A stretch of 64,000 nt of DNA from Bradyrhizobium sp. B124 (GTDB lineage: Bacteria > Pseudomonadota > Alphaproteobacteria > Rhizobiales > Xanthobacteraceae). The notes under the pieces are model-generated. The model was not told the DNA's origin, made no database searches, and saw only the letters and a list, made by a program, of their open reading frames with translations. The position numbers and the translations under genes were made by a program. The stretch is taken from contig NZ_CP152413.1 in NCBI RefSeq assembly GCF_038967635.1, positions 7,692,001 to 7,756,000 on the forward strand, in the 5' to 3' direction. Below are positions 16,386-26,252 of the stretch, one piece after another (the first letter of the stretch is position 1; each line of letters starts with the position of its first letter).

Positions 16386-17255
16386 ATGCGACCGGTCCAA
16401 TTTTTCAAGTCGTCATCGGTATTTATCGCGCTCTTGTTCGGAATGCTCACGGTTCCTGCGGCGAATGCCGAGTCGATGTATCAGCAGGCTCTCCGCACCG
16501 GATCTGTCCGAGTCGCGGTTTATAATCAGGCTCCCTGGGGTGTAACCGACGAGAAGGGCGAATTTCACGGCTTGGCAGTCGATGTCGTTCGCACAGCGCT
16601 TGAGCGGCTTGGCATAAAAAAGCTCGACGCCGTGAGCACGGAATTCGCCGCCCTGATCCCTGGCCTCCAGGCGCACCGGATCGACGTCGTCAGTGCCGCG
16701 TTGGCCATCACTCCCGAGCGCTGCCAGCTGGTCGCGTTCGGCGATCCGGCCGCAAAGATGGCCGATGCCTTGCTGGTGAAGGCCGGCAATCCCAAGAACC
16801 TCCACAGCTACGAGGATGTCGCAAAGAACCCGGATGCAACGATTGGAACGGGACGCGGCTTTAACACTGCGACGGATGCCTTGGCGGCGGGCGTGCCGAA
16901 GGACCGCCAGGTCCTGTATCCAGACAATCAGGCTGCGATCTCGGCGCTGATCGCCGGACGAATTGATGCGGTTTCGGCGACGTTCGGCTCCATTGTTGCT
17001 CTGCTTGACGACCTCAAGAACAAGGGCGTGGAGCGTGCTGTCCCCTTCAATGGCAAGCGGGATGCCTCCGGTAATCCACATTTCAGCTACGTGGCTCCCG
17101 CGTTCCGAAAGGACGATGCCGATTTTCGCGACGCCTATAACGCGCAGCTGAAATCGATGCAGGCTGACGGCACGCTGCTCAAGATCCTGCAGAAGTACGG
17201 GTTTTCAGGAACCGAGCTGCCCGATGCCACTGCTTCTGCCGTGTGTGCCAGATGA
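16386..17255 (+). CDS. Family 3 ABC transporter substrate-binding protein, copy 2
   Basis: A 289-aa periplasmic receptor, close paralogue of the protein at 3310 (same NPKNLHSYEDVA and QALRTGS stretches, same GGAGGCGGA leader). Signal peptide ends near PAANA. The ligand-binding residues of the two copies mostly agree, but scattered changes (for example FVTPERC against AITPERC) may alter specificity. The M20 amidohydrolase gene follows immediately, suggesting that the imported compound carries an N-acyl or amide bond. No permease is adjacent. Confidence 0.88.
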   Translation: MRPVQFFKSSSVFIALLFGMLTVPAANAESMYQQALRTGSVRVAVYNQAPWGVTDEKGEFHGLAVDVVRTALERLGIKKLDAVSTEFAALIPGLQAHRIDVVSAALAITPERCQLVAFGDPAAKMADALLVKAGNPKNLHSYEDVAKNPDATIGTGRGFNTATDALAAGVPKDRQVLYPDNQAAISALIAGRIDAVSATFGSIVALLDDLKNKGVERAVPFNGKRDASGNPHFSYVAPAFRKDDADFRDAYNAQLKSMQADGTLLKILQKYGFSGTELPDATASAVCAR

Positions 17256-17280
17256 GCGTGGTCCCGCCATTCGACGGCCA

Positions 17281-18525
17281 ATGACTTTATTGATGCTGCA
17301 CAGCATGGAGGCCCAGTTGTCCCTCGTCTCATACAGATCGTATCTGAATAAAGAAGCATTTATAACAGATGACGATTTCAATTGGGCTCTCAAATGCCGG
17401 CGCGCGTTGCACCGGATCCCTGAGCTTGGCTTCGATCTGCCGCGTACGCGCGCCTTCGTTGCGCAAGCTTTGGCCAGCCTCGAATGCACCATCGACGAAC
17501 GCCCCTACGGCCAGTCGGGGCTGGTTGCATCGATTGAAGGAGCCAAGCCTGGTCCTACGATCATGCTTCGCGCCGACATGGATGCGCTTCCCATTGAGGA
17601 AATCGCGGGGCGGGAAGGGCGCTCAACCATTTCCGGCAACAGCCACGCCTGTGGGCATGACGGCCATATGGCCATCGCGCTCACCGTGGCCCGCATTCTT
17701 GCCCGGCACAAGGCGTCGATGGCCGGTCGACTTGTGCTTTGCTTCCAGCCCTCGGAAGAGCCTGGCGGAGGCGCTTTGGCAATGATTCGCGATGGGGTGC
17801 TTGAGCACTACCAGCCGACTCAATGCTACGGCCTGCACTTATGGAGCGAACTTCGGACCGGCCAGCTCGCAGTTACCTCAAAGGCGCTTTTTGCGTCTTG
17901 CGACAAACTATCCTGGACCATCAAGGGCACAGGTGGGCATGGTGCGATACCACATCTCGCGCATGATACGGTCGGCGCTCTCGCGCAATTGATCCAGGCA
18001 AACTACCATCTCGTGGCGCGCGAGGTTGACGCCCAGGAGGCTGCGGTCATCAGTATAGGCCAGCTGCGAGCCGGCTCCGCACACAATGTTATTCCGGAGG
18101 CGATCTCTGCGGGTGGGACGCTGCGGACCCAGTCCCCAGCAAGCCGTAGCTTCATACTGGAGCGACTGAACGAGATTGCGGAAGCAACCGGCCGGCAGTT
18201 CAAAGTCTCGATATCGATCGAGGCCACCGGCGCCATTCCGGCCTGCATCAGCGATCAGAATGCCGTTGCGAACGTGAGAAAGGCGGCGGCAGCCTCGCTC
18301 AGCCGCATCTGTGACCCGAACGTCCCCTACTGCACGTTGGCAGGCGAGGACATGGCCGAATTCTTGCTGCGGGTTCCAGGGTGCTATTTCCTTGTGGGGT
18401 GCGGTAACGCGGATCGCGGTATCACCGCGCCGCACCATACTGCGGAATTCAACATCGATGAGGATGCTCTTGCAATTGGCGCCAGTGTCCTTGCCTTAAC
18501 TGTTCTCAACGCCATGAGAACATGA
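17281..18525 (+). CDS. M20 family amidohydrolase (hippurate/IAA-amino acid hydrolase type)
   Basis: A dinuclear zinc amidohydrolase of about 414 aa. Ligand motifs: HACGHDGHMAIAL, QPSEEPGGGA, the His of YGLHLW, and the C-terminal His of APHHTAEF. The central dimerisation domain is present. Members remove N-acyl groups from amino acids. In the ectoine pathway the deacetylation step is done by a different family, so this could be an analogous step here. The start is uncertain: ATGs at 17281, 17293 and 17305 are in frame and none has a strong ribosome site; the open frame reaches back into the binding-protein gene. Confidence 0.88.
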   Translation: MTLLMLHSMEAQLSLVSYRSYLNKEAFITDDDFNWALKCRRALHRIPELGFDLPRTRAFVAQALASLECTIDERPYGQSGLVASIEGAKPGPTIMLRADMDALPIEEIAGREGRSTISGNSHACGHDGHMAIALTVARILARHKASMAGRLVLCFQPSEEPGGGALAMIRDGVLEHYQPTQCYGLHLWSELRTGQLAVTSKALFASCDKLSWTIKGTGGHGAIPHLAHDTVGALAQLIQANYHLVAREVDAQEAAVISIGQLRAGSAHNVIPEAISAGGTLRTQSPASRSFILERLNEIAEATGRQFKVSISIEATGAIPACISDQNAVANVRKAAAASLSRICDPNVPYCTLAGEDMAEFLLRVPGCYFLVGCGNADRGITAPHHTAEFNIDEDALAIGASVLALTVLNAMRT

Positions 18526-18584
18526 GCTCCGGTCGCCAATCACCGCTGCCGCTGCCGGAGTTTGAACCTGTTTCTCGTTTCAGG

Positions 18585-19424
18585 TCATGTGTGGATTGAC
18601 TCCGACAGATCCAGCGAGCAGACGACACGATCGAAAGGCGACGTGGCGATCCCATAAACACGCATCGGTTTTGCGCCGGCCGCGAAGTGATAACACCTGC
18701 GCAGAGTGGGGTAACCGTCGGGGATGCCTAACGTGGCTTGAGCATCCGCGTTTGCCGGCGCGGCGTCGATCAAAATTCGGTTTGAGACAATGGGCATTTT
18801 GCGCTCACGTACGATCTCGTAAATGAACCGCGACCCAAGTGCTTCTACGAACTCTTCGTCGACCGGCTGGGAGATGAAGGCGCGATCGAAAATGAGAGGA
18901 ATCTCATCGATAAACACCATCTTCTCGACACGCAGGTAGATCTGAGCCGGAGGTTTGAAGGGCAGAAGTGCCGGCTCGTGTATCTCGCTTTTTGAGACCG
19001 AAAGAAGCTTGATTCGCAAGGACCGGCTGGAGCGCAACGCATCTTCTTTGCTGCCAAACAGCTTCAGTGCAGCGCTCATGTCGTGCACAAAACGCTCCTG
19101 CTCACGCACGAAAGTGCCGAGCCCCGCAACTGAGCGGACCAGCCCGGCCATTTTCAGATCTCGCAGTGCTCGCTTGAGTGTAATTGCGCTGACGCCGAAC
19201 TCTTCGGCCAGGGCGGGCACCGAAGGAAGCGCAAGATCCTTGCCGTAGAACCCGGAGCGAATGCGCTCTTGCAACGTGATGCGAACCATCTCGTGCAGTG
19301 GACGCGAGCTGTGCTGAAAGTTGGAAGGTTGCGAGACACTGGATACTGCCGCAAGGTTGCTTCTTTTTACCTGGGCCGACCTGGATCTGCGTAACTTTGC
19401 TTTCACGTTGGCTGTATTGACCAA
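18585..19424 (-). CDS. GntR/UTRA family transcriptional regulator, copy 1
   Basis: HutC-type repressor of 279 aa: N-terminal winged helix (LAEEFGVSAITLKRALRDL, then GLGTFV) and a C-terminal UTRA ligand-sensing domain ending in GYPTLRRCYHF. The open frame runs to 20084, but the extra sequence is arginine-rich and non-coding in style. A TTG at 19424 with AGGGAG seven bases upstream gives a length matching the 268-aa paralogue at 37144. It is the best candidate binder of the eight TATACC palindromes together with that paralogue. Confidence 0.85.
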   Translation of the reverse strand: MVNTANVKAKLRRSRSAQVKRSNLAAVSSVSQPSNFQHSSRPLHEMVRITLQERIRSGFYGKDLALPSVPALAEEFGVSAITLKRALRDLKMAGLVRSVAGLGTFVREQERFVHDMSAALKLFGSKEDALRSSRSLRIKLLSVSKSEIHEPALLPFKPPAQIYLRVEKMVFIDEIPLIFDRAFISQPVDEEFVEALGSRFIYEIVRERKMPIVSNRILIDAAPANADAQATLGIPDGYPTLRRCYHFAAGAKPMRVYGIATSPFDRVVCSLDLSESIHT

Positions 19425-19710
19425 CTTTGATCTCCCTGGCTTGGTCACCTTGCAAGCAGTACTACATCTGCCGATTGTGCGTCGAACGGTTTTCCGCTTA
19501 TGCGCACAGTAGCATTGAACGTCGAGACTTTGAAAGCTGGGCGCGCGGCCGGCCAGCGCCTCCTGCTTTGCCATCTTGCAGCGCTGACGGAGCGAGCAAG
19601 CCGGCGCTTTGAGCCTGCTGTCAAACCGGGATAGCGGGCCATCCCAACGAAAGTCGGGGTGGGGCGTGGCTCGCCTGGCATGTCTGAACTTGACGGTCAC
19701 GCCAACTTGA

Positions 19711-19723
19711 TATACTGGGTATA
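19711..19723. promoter_or_regulatory. GntR-type operator, copy 4 (TATACTGGGTATA)
   Basis: Extended palindrome GATATACTGGGTATATC (19709-19725). TTGACG at 19690-19695 could be the -35 of a plus-strand promoter for the permease operon starting at 20112, leaving a leader of about 380 bases. The 687-base gap between the divergent GntR gene and the permeases otherwise shows no coding sequence. Confidence 0.7.
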
Positions 19724-20111
19724 TCTTAAGCGAAGTGCTAGGGAGGCAATGCGGTCGACGAAGGTGGAGCTTTGCGCCGCCGCGCACTAACATGTTCGAG
19801 GTGAGAGGCAGGCCGACGTCGGCTGCGATGGGTTCGTTCTGGAGGCCTGAGCCCAGGTCCGGGGCGCACCTCCCTTGGTGGCCAGTTCCGCGCGCCAATG
19901 CCGCTTTGGCGGATAGATTGCAGCTTAGCCGTTCGCCTTGCGACCGAAGGCGTCGAAATATGCAATTTGCCGCGTCGAACAGGAAGAAACCATCAATGAA
20001 GCGACGCGCTGAGCCAACACGGTGTTTGCAATTTCCAGGTGCAATCCTTCCGCCCCGCGGCTCAGGATTCCGAGCGCAGATCATTCACCGTCGGTTAAGT
20101 CGGTAAGGCCA

Positions 20112-20765
20112 ATGAGCTTTCTTCATATCCTGTCAGAGATATCTTCCGGCTTCGGTATCACTGCGATCGTGACCTTGCTCGGCCTGCTGTATGCGATACC
20201 GTTTGCGCTCGTCGCCGGCGTGTTACAACACTTCTCGACGGGCATCTCTCGCTGGATCGTTACTGCCATTATAGAGTTCTGGCGCAGTTCGTCGGCGATT
20301 GTGCTGCTGTATGCCTTTTACTATTCACTCCCAGCCTTTGGAATCTATCTGTCCGGCATCGCAGTCGCCTCCTTGGTGCTTGGGTTGAATATCGGCGGCT
20401 ATGGCAGCCAGTCGGTTCGCGCAGCGCTTCAGGCTCTCGACAAGGGGCAATGCGAAGCAGGACTGGCGCTGGGCCTCAGTCGCTCGGCAGTCCTAGGTCT
20501 GATTGAATTGCCACAGGCAATTACGGTGATGATGCCGACGTTCATCAACTTGGCTATCCAGCTGATCAAAGGTACCTCGCTCGTTTCGCTGCTCACGCTG
20601 ACCGATATGACGTTCCGAGCAAAGGAAATCTCTCAGTTGAGCTATAATCCGGTGCCGATATACTCGGCTCTCCTCCTTGCGTATCTGATCGTCTGCTATC
20701 CGGTGACAGTCCTCGGGCGGCGTTTGGAAAAGTCGCTTGGCAAAGGACGTGCGGGGGGCTCATGA
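20112..20765 (+). CDS. Amino acid ABC transporter permease (EhuC/HisMQ type)
   Basis: Inner-membrane permease of 217 aa with about five predicted membrane helices. The EAA loop, EAGLALGLSRSAVLGLIELP, contacts the ATPase. The start is the ATG at 20112, giving MSFLHIL. It overlaps the next permease by four bases. With 20762 it forms the only permease pair in the window, although there are three binding proteins and two ATPases, so it is probably a shared translocation channel. Confidence 0.9.
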   Translation: MSFLHILSEISSGFGITAIVTLLGLLYAIPFALVAGVLQHFSTGISRWIVTAIIEFWRSSSAIVLLYAFYYSLPAFGIYLSGIAVASLVLGLNIGGYGSQSVRAALQALDKGQCEAGLALGLSRSAVLGLIELPQAITVMMPTFINLAIQLIKGTSLVSLLTLTDMTFRAKEISQLSYNPVPIYSALLLAYLIVCYPVTVLGRRLEKSLGKGRAGGS

Positions 20766-21424
20766 ACTTCGATTTTGGCTTCGCGCTGAAAATTCTGCCA
20801 CGCATTCTGGAGGGGCTGGGCAACACGCTCGTCGTTTCGGTACTTAGTTTTGTTTGCGCTGCAATGCTGGGTTTTTTATGGGAGATGCTTCGACGCTCTC
20901 ACCCATTCGTGCGTCCGATCGTCCAGTTTGTTATCGATGCCATTCGATCCACACCCGTGCTGGCTCAACTTTACTTCGCATTTTACGTCCTTCCGTACTA
21001 CGGCATCACGTTGCCGTCGATGTTCGTCGGCGTGTTCGGTCTCGGATTCTACTACTCCGGCTATATGTCGGAAGTGTTCAAAGCCGGAATAGACGCCGTG
21101 CCGCGAGGGCAAGGTGAGGCTGCCGAAAGCCTTGGTCTTAGTTGGCTCGATACCTTGGTATTCGTGATCGCGCCGCAGATGCTGCGCAACGTTGCCGCGC
21201 CCCTCGGCGCCTATTCCGTCTCGGTGCTCAAGGCAACGCCATACCTGGCCGTAATCGCCGTCCCTGAGCTGCTTAGCAGCGCGTTTGACGTGGCGTCGGA
21301 CACATACCGCTATGCCGAACCGATGTTCGTCGTCGGAATCCTTTTCCTTGGCTTGGCATCGGTTGCGGTCGCTCTTGTCGGGCGACTGGAGCGGCGGCTC
21401 GGGGTCGTTGCTCCACCCCACTAA
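20762..21424 (+). CDS. Amino acid ABC transporter permease (EhuD/HisMQ type)
   Basis: Second membrane subunit, 220 aa, with an EAA loop reading EAAESLGLSWLDTLVFVIAP. It overlaps the upstream permease by four bases (ATGA), and the ATPase begins 27 bases after it. Translational coupling supports a heterodimeric channel for a polar amino acid-like solute. Confidence 0.9.
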   Translation: MNFDFGFALKILPRILEGLGNTLVVSVLSFVCAAMLGFLWEMLRRSHPFVRPIVQFVIDAIRSTPVLAQLYFAFYVLPYYGITLPSMFVGVFGLGFYYSGYMSEVFKAGIDAVPRGQGEAAESLGLSWLDTLVFVIAPQMLRNVAAPLGAYSVSVLKATPYLAVIAVPELLSSAFDVASDTYRYAEPMFVVGILFLGLASVAVALVGRLERRLGVVAPPH

Positions 21425-21451
21425 GCCTGTGACGAGTATCCAGAGGACCAA

Positions 21452-22243
21452 ATGGCGCCTGACATAGCACGGTTGGACAGTACTGCTGATCAGCCTGGAA
21501 TGGCAGTCCAGTCTCCAGCAGTTGTGACCGAGGGCGTCTGCAAGTGGTATGGCAATTTCCAGGCCCTAAGTGACGTCAGCCTTTCCGTTGCCGCGGGCGA
21601 GCGGATTGTGGTGTGCGGTCCATCAGGGTCGGGAAAATCCACGTTCATCCGATGTATCAATCAGCTTGAAAAACATCAGAAGGGCAGAATTGTCGTCAAC
21701 GGCGTGGAGCTCGTGCCGGGCATGAGGGGGTTGGCCGAAGTGCGTCGCGAAATCGGGATGGTCTTCCAGCAGTTCAACCTTTTTCCGCATCTGACCGTGC
21801 TCGACAACTGCACCTTGGCTCTGATCCGCGTGCGGAGGATGTCGCGCGACGAAGCCGAGGCAGTCGCAATGGAAAACCTTCGGCGCGTATGCATACCACA
21901 GCACGCGAAGAAGTACCCGGCTCAACTATCAGGCGGACAGAAGCAGCGCGTCGCGATCGCACGAGCGCTTTGCATGAAGCCGAAAGTCATGCTGTTCGAC
22001 GAGCCGACGTCAGCTCTCGATCCTGAGATGACCAAGGAGGTTCTCGACGTGATGACAGCGCTTGCCAATGAAGGCATGACGATGATCTGCGTCACACATG
22101 AGATGGGCTTCGCGCGCGAGGTTGCCGACCAGGTCGTCTTCATGGATGGAGGTAGAATTCTCGAGCAGGCTGCTCCGGCAAGGTTTTTTGCCAACCCGGC
22201 GCATGATCGGACGCGTAAGTTTCTCTGTGAACTATTGCGATAG
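21452..22243 (+). CDS. Amino acid ABC transporter ATP-binding protein (EhuA/GlnQ type), copy 1
   Basis: A 263-aa ATPase. Walker [10 protein letters not shown] (about 52-60), Q-loop VFQQFNLF, signature [15 protein letters not shown], Walker [15 protein letters not shown]-loop [11 protein letters not shown]. All catalytic motifs are intact. It completes the permease operon and is similar to the second ATPase at 26887, which lies in a different operator-controlled unit. Confidence 0.93.
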   Translation: MAPDIARLDSTADQPGMAVQSPAVVTEGVCKWYGNFQALSDVSLSVAAGERIVVCGPSGSGKSTFIRCINQLEKHQKGRIVVNGVELVPGMRGLAEVRREIGMVFQQFNLFPHLTVLDNCTLALIRVRRMSRDEAEAVAMENLRRVCIPQHAKKYPAQLSGGQKQRVAIARALCMKPKVMLFDEPTSALDPEMTKEVLDVMTALANEGMTMICVTHEMGFAREVADQVVFMDGGRILEQAAPARFFANPAHDRTRKFLCELLR

Positions 22244-23000
22244 TTCACGCTAGGAAGCATCTGGGCGCTATCGGAGTAGGAGAGAAGGCGGGTCGTCCGG
22301 GAGAGGTCTACCGGTTGGACCACAAGCACGCGCGCCCGGCAAGCAGCATCGCCGTCAGCGTGATCACACCGTCTCGGTAAGAATAATTCACCGGCCGTCG
22401 CTCACAGAGAATCACAAATGCAGGATCTGTCCGATCTGCCGATCGTGTGATCGATTTCAAAACCTTGCGATCAGGCCGCCTCCTGCGGCAGCCACGTGTA
22501 TTGGGGCATCCGCCAATCAATTCCCTCCGGCGAGGCTTAGGGCGTTACAACAAGTGCGGCTACCAAAATAGGATGACGATGATGAGGTAGCCAGCGCTCC
22601 GAAGAACTGGAAATCGTGAGTCCTCCCGCTTTGTAGCCGAGCTAATCCGTCGCAGTCAGGTTGGCCGTATTCTGTTGACGGAACGCGTGGCGCCCGCCAG
22701 CTGCTCGGCCTTAACCGGGTCTCAGATGCCGCAGGCGTGAATGCTGCCGGTAGGAAGGCTGCTGTCGCTCGCCTCGTACACCGTGACCGGCAGCAGGGGA
22801 CAGTCGCCGCCGTGGGGGCCGCAGGAAAGCAAAGCGTCGTCTTCATCACGTGTTGATCGCTCACGATCGGCGGTTACGCGCGGTCGTCGTACACGATGAA
22901 CTCTCGATCGTGCGGCACAGTCGGTATGTGGCGCGGTCAGCATGTATGCCAAGGTCAGCGCCAACCGCCATTTCGCATTGACACTCAGATACGGCCTAGC

Positions 23001-23013
23001 CATACTAGGTATA
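23001..23013. promoter_or_regulatory. GntR-type operator, copy 5 (CATACTAGGTATA)
   Basis: TTGACA at 22978-22983, a 17-base spacer and CATACT at 23001 make a plausible promoter for the third binding-protein gene at 23117, with the operator on the -10 region. The 873-base gap from 22244 to 23116 holds no other recognisable gene; short open frames on both strands in it look non-coding. Confidence 0.7.
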
Positions 23014-23116
23014 CATGCTCTTACAGCTTGCCGGAAATCCGAACGCTTGGGGAGCTTCGTTGCTCTCGAAACAAGAAGTGCCTTAGCGACAGCTACTGGA
23101 ACGGAGGGCGTTACCA

Positions 23117-24007
23117 ATGCAGAGGCTCATCGGACTGTTTCTGACCGCTTTCAGAAGAGGGGTATGCGCGGCTGTCGCGTTGTCTTGGGCTTTCGCGGCA
23201 TCAGGAGCCTCCGCGGAGAGTTTGAAAGATCAGGTAGCCACCGAAGGGCGTATCACCATCGGCATCCATAATGTCTGGCCATGGGGCATCGTTAACGATC
23301 ACGGAAGTGCCTCCGGCATACACCCCGACGTCCTCAAAGCAGTCACCGAACAGCTCGGCGTCAAAAAGGTCGAGTTCGTCGTGATGGATTTCGGCGCACT
23401 TATTCCGAGCCTGCAAGCGAGAAGAATCGATGCCGTGGCTTCAGGCATGAACATTACGCCGCCACGATGCCAGCAGGTGACATTCTCCGACCCCTTCATG
23501 ATTTCTGGGGATGCTGTACTCGTAAGGAAAGGGAATCCACTCAATATACACAGCTATCAAGACATTGCGCAAAACTCGAGGATAAGAGTGGGGGACATGC
23601 GAGGTGCGTCGACTACTCCCAATGCACTCGCTGCGGGCGTATCCAAAGATCAGATTCAGCTGTTCCCAGACGCTTCAGCGGAAGTGGCGGCGCTACTTTC
23701 TGGCCGCCTGGACGCGCTCCTCTTCGCCACCGGATCCGCTCTTGGCATTTTGCGCGACCCCAACGTTAAAGGTATTGAACGCGCAATGCCCTTCCAAGGG
23801 CTGGTGCAAAACGGCAAAGAGCAGGTCGCCTACGCTGGCATCGCTTTTCGAAAGGAGGATTCGGATTTCGTGGCTCTATTCAATAAAGCGCTGGCACAGA
23901 AAAAGGCCGACGGTACCGTTGCAGGAATTCTCGCCCAATACGGTTTCTCAAGCCTGAAGGATAATGTCCCGAATGGGATCACCGCAATGACGGTATGTGG
24001 CGATTGA
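23117..24007 (+). CDS. Family 3 ABC transporter substrate-binding protein, copy 3 (divergent)
   Basis: A 296-aa periplasmic receptor. Signal peptide ends near SGASA; GGAGG precedes the ATG. It shares the frame of copies 1 and 2 (NPLNIHSYQDIAQN, FPDASAEVAALLSGRLDAL) but is clearly less similar, so it likely recognises a different or related ligand. It heads a unit with the DddP-like M24 enzyme and the racemase-family protein, which implies that these enzymes process its ligand. Confidence 0.88.
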   Translation: MQRLIGLFLTAFRRGVCAAVALSWAFAASGASAESLKDQVATEGRITIGIHNVWPWGIVNDHGSASGIHPDVLKAVTEQLGVKKVEFVVMDFGALIPSLQARRIDAVASGMNITPPRCQQVTFSDPFMISGDAVLVRKGNPLNIHSYQDIAQNSRIRVGDMRGASTTPNALAAGVSKDQIQLFPDASAEVAALLSGRLDALLFATGSALGILRDPNVKGIERAMPFQGLVQNGKEQVAYAGIAFRKEDSDFVALFNKALAQKKADGTVAGILAQYGFSSLKDNVPNGITAMTVCGD

Positions 24008-24041
24008 TACGCTTGTCAGCGACATGGAAAAGGCTTCTCGC

Positions 24042-25280
24042 ATGAAGAACGTATTCAAAGATGACCGCAAGCGGGCGTATCTAAATCCAGAAGGGGCGGA
24101 CCGTGCGCTTGTAAGTCCCATCTCGGATGACGTGCTAGACCGCGCGAGACGCTATCGCATCGCAAGAACGCGGCAACACATGCAAGAGGATAACCTCGGA
24201 GCGGTTCTCCTCTACGATCCGGTCAATCTACGGTATGTGTTTGACTCGTCGAACATGGCCATCTGGTGTATGCATAATCCGACGCGCTATGGACTCGTTA
24301 TTGCCGGCGGTCCGGCAATTCTATTCGACAGAGAGAAGCACCTTTTCAAAGGTCTCCCCGGTATCGACGAGGTGAGGCTCAATCAATCCTGGACGTATTT
24401 CGTCTCGGCGGAGCATCAAGCCGAACACGTCGAGGCTTGGGCAGATCAGATCGTCTCATTGCTTTCAGACCATAAGTCCAACATGCGCGTTGGCGTGGAT
24501 CATCTTGATCCTCGTGGCACCTGGGCGCTTCAGAAACGTGGCGTTACGATTTCCGACGCGCAACGCACGATCGAGAGAGCTAGGTCGATCAAATCGAGCG
24601 ACGAACTCACGCTAATGCGCTGGACGATTCGCGTCTGCGAGGCAGGGATGGCTCGCATGTATGAGGAGTCTATTCCGGGCAAAACGGAGCGAGAAATCTG
24701 GGCGCAGTTACATTTCGAGAACGCGCGATCGGGTGGAGAATGGCTAGAAACAAAACTTCTGAGCTCGGGGGCAAAAACTAACCCTTGGTGGACAGAATGC
24801 TCGGACCGTGTTGTCTCGGAGGGGGAAATGATCGCCTTCGATACAGACATGATCGGTCCATACGGCTACATAGCGGATTTATCGCGTTCCTGGACTTGCG
24901 GACATACGCGCATGAATCCTACACAGCGCCGCATATACTGCGCTGCTGTCGAGCAAATTGAACACAACATGGCCCTCATTCGGCCCGGCGTGGAGTTTAG
25001 GGAATTCAATGAGAAATCGTGGCACGTTCCCGAACGCTATCTGCCATACCGCTATTCAGTGGCGCTCCACGGATCGGGAATGGCGGATGAATGGCCGCTG
25101 GTACCGCTTCACGCTGACTGGGGGATTGGCCGGGAGGGCATGTTTGAAGAGAACATGGTCGTCAATGTGGAAAGTCTAATTGCGGAAGAAGGGTCTGAAA
25201 GCGTAAAGTTAGAGACGCAAGTAGTTGTGACAAAACACGGCGCAGAGCGGCTCGACTCATTCCCGTGGGAAATTATCTAG
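24042..25280 (+). CDS. M24 family protein, DddP-like (DMSP lyase-related)
   Basis: About 412 aa. The stretches DPVNLRYVFDSSNMAIW, ARSGGEWLETKLLSSG, SFDTD-like AFDTDMIGPYGYIADLSRSW and LHGSGMADEWPLV follow remembered DddP sequences closely. The five metal ligands of M24 are present (two Asp, His of LHGSG, Glu of VNVESLI, Glu of KLETQVV), and an Asp six residues after that His matches the proposed DddP catalytic base. Known DddP cleaves dimethylsulfoniopropionate to DMS and acrylate. A soil-type organism and the Ehu-like context leave open another betaine-like substrate. Start chosen at 24042 (AAGG eight bases upstream); a GTG at 23997 overlapping the previous gene is possible. Confidence 0.82.
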   Translation: MKNVFKDDRKRAYLNPEGADRALVSPISDDVLDRARRYRIARTRQHMQEDNLGAVLLYDPVNLRYVFDSSNMAIWCMHNPTRYGLVIAGGPAILFDREKHLFKGLPGIDEVRLNQSWTYFVSAEHQAEHVEAWADQIVSLLSDHKSNMRVGVDHLDPRGTWALQKRGVTISDAQRTIERARSIKSSDELTLMRWTIRVCEAGMARMYEESIPGKTEREIWAQLHFENARSGGEWLETKLLSSGAKTNPWWTECSDRVVSEGEMIAFDTDMIGPYGYIADLSRSWTCGHTRMNPTQRRIYCAAVEQIEHNMALIRPGVEFREFNEKSWHVPERYLPYRYSVALHGSGMADEWPLVPLHADWGIGREGMFEENMVVNVESLIAEEGSESVKLETQVVVTKHGAERLDSFPWEII

Positions 25281-25442
25281 GCGCGGACCTTTAAAAGGGG
25301 CGTCTTTCAAACACGATTGAGGTTTTCTATTCCGACGGACTCCGGAGAGGCCGCGCTCTGCAAACGTTACCCCAGTTCGAGGACTTCACGCTGTCGATCA
25401 AGTCAGCTGATGTAGCCACCCGTAAGGATACCAGACTCCAGC

Positions 25443-26252
25443 ATGTCCCAACAGCCAGCGCCGTCGGAAAGCAGGATTTGGAGCGATGTTCCGTACGATC
25501 TCGATCGAGGCTTTGGGTCGAGAGCGCACATCGGAATGGTTGTCATTTCAAATGACCAGTCGCTCTCGCACGAAGCGCGGGCGATGCTGAACATTCCAGG
25601 AGTGGCGCTATACGAAAGCCGCGTGCCAGCGTCGCGCGAGCGCAACCAGGCCGTGACTCTCGATGGAATGAAGAAGCAGGCTGAGAGCATCGACGAGTCA
25701 CTTCGCCAGATCAACACAATGCGTTCGTCCGACGTCGTCGCGCTGGGATGCACTTCTGCTGCAATGGCGATTGGGCCCACGGAGCTGGAGCTTCGTATTC
25801 ATAAGGTGCATCCGGGGGCATGTGTAACGAACCCTTTTACGGCCATCCTCTCGGCTCTTCGGGCACTTCGCTCGGTGCGCGTGGGCTATGTGTCGCCATA
25901 TCCCCGCGAATTGGCTGAGCAGATGATCGGCGAGATCGAAGCCGCGGGCTTCCGCGTGCCAAAAGCCAGTACGTTTCACAATGCGGATGGCTTTATTGCC
26001 GATGACGCGCCCTTCATTTCCCCAGCCAGCATTTCCAATGCGGTTCGAAAAATCGCTGATGAAGCCGAGGTTGACACAATTGTGGTAGCCTGCACGCAGA
26101 TGCGCGCTGCAGCCATTATCGATGAGCTCGAGCGTGTCACGGGAAAATCAATCATCTCGTCTAATCAGGCTCTGTGTTGGCATGCCCTGCGATTGGCGAA
26201 ATGCCAAGATATTATACCCGGGTGGGGCCGCCTGCTTGAAACCGTGGCGTGA
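25443..26252 (+). CDS. Asp/Glu racemase-maleate isomerase family protein (EutA-like)
   Basis: A 269-aa two-lobe fold with a cysteine pair in the expected places: GCTSAAMA in the first lobe and ACTQMRAA in the second. The family covers maleate cis-trans isomerase, arylmalonate decarboxylase and the ectoine-utilisation protein EutA. It lies 162 bases after the DddP-like gene on the same strand. In ectoine clusters the same family sits beside an M24 hydrolase, so the context supports an EutA-like role on an unknown acid. Substrate cannot be read from sequence. Confidence 0.8.
   Translation: MSQQPAPSESRIWSDVPYDLDRGFGSRAHIGMVVISNDQSLSHEARAMLNIPGVALYESRVPASRERNQAVTLDGMKKQAESIDESLRQINTMRSSDVVALGCTSAAMAIGPTELELRIHKVHPGACVTNPFTAILSALRALRSVRVGYVSPYPRELAEQMIGEIEAAGFRVPKASTFHNADGFIADDAPFISPASISNAVRKIADEAEVDTIVVACTQMRAAAIIDELERVTGKSIISSNQALCWHALRLAKCQDIIPGWGRLLETVA

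Noticed and set aside
19425..20084. N-terminal extension of the first GntR regulator
   Set aside because: Composition is arginine-rich and non-coding, and a TTG with a good ribosome site gives the same length as the paralogue.
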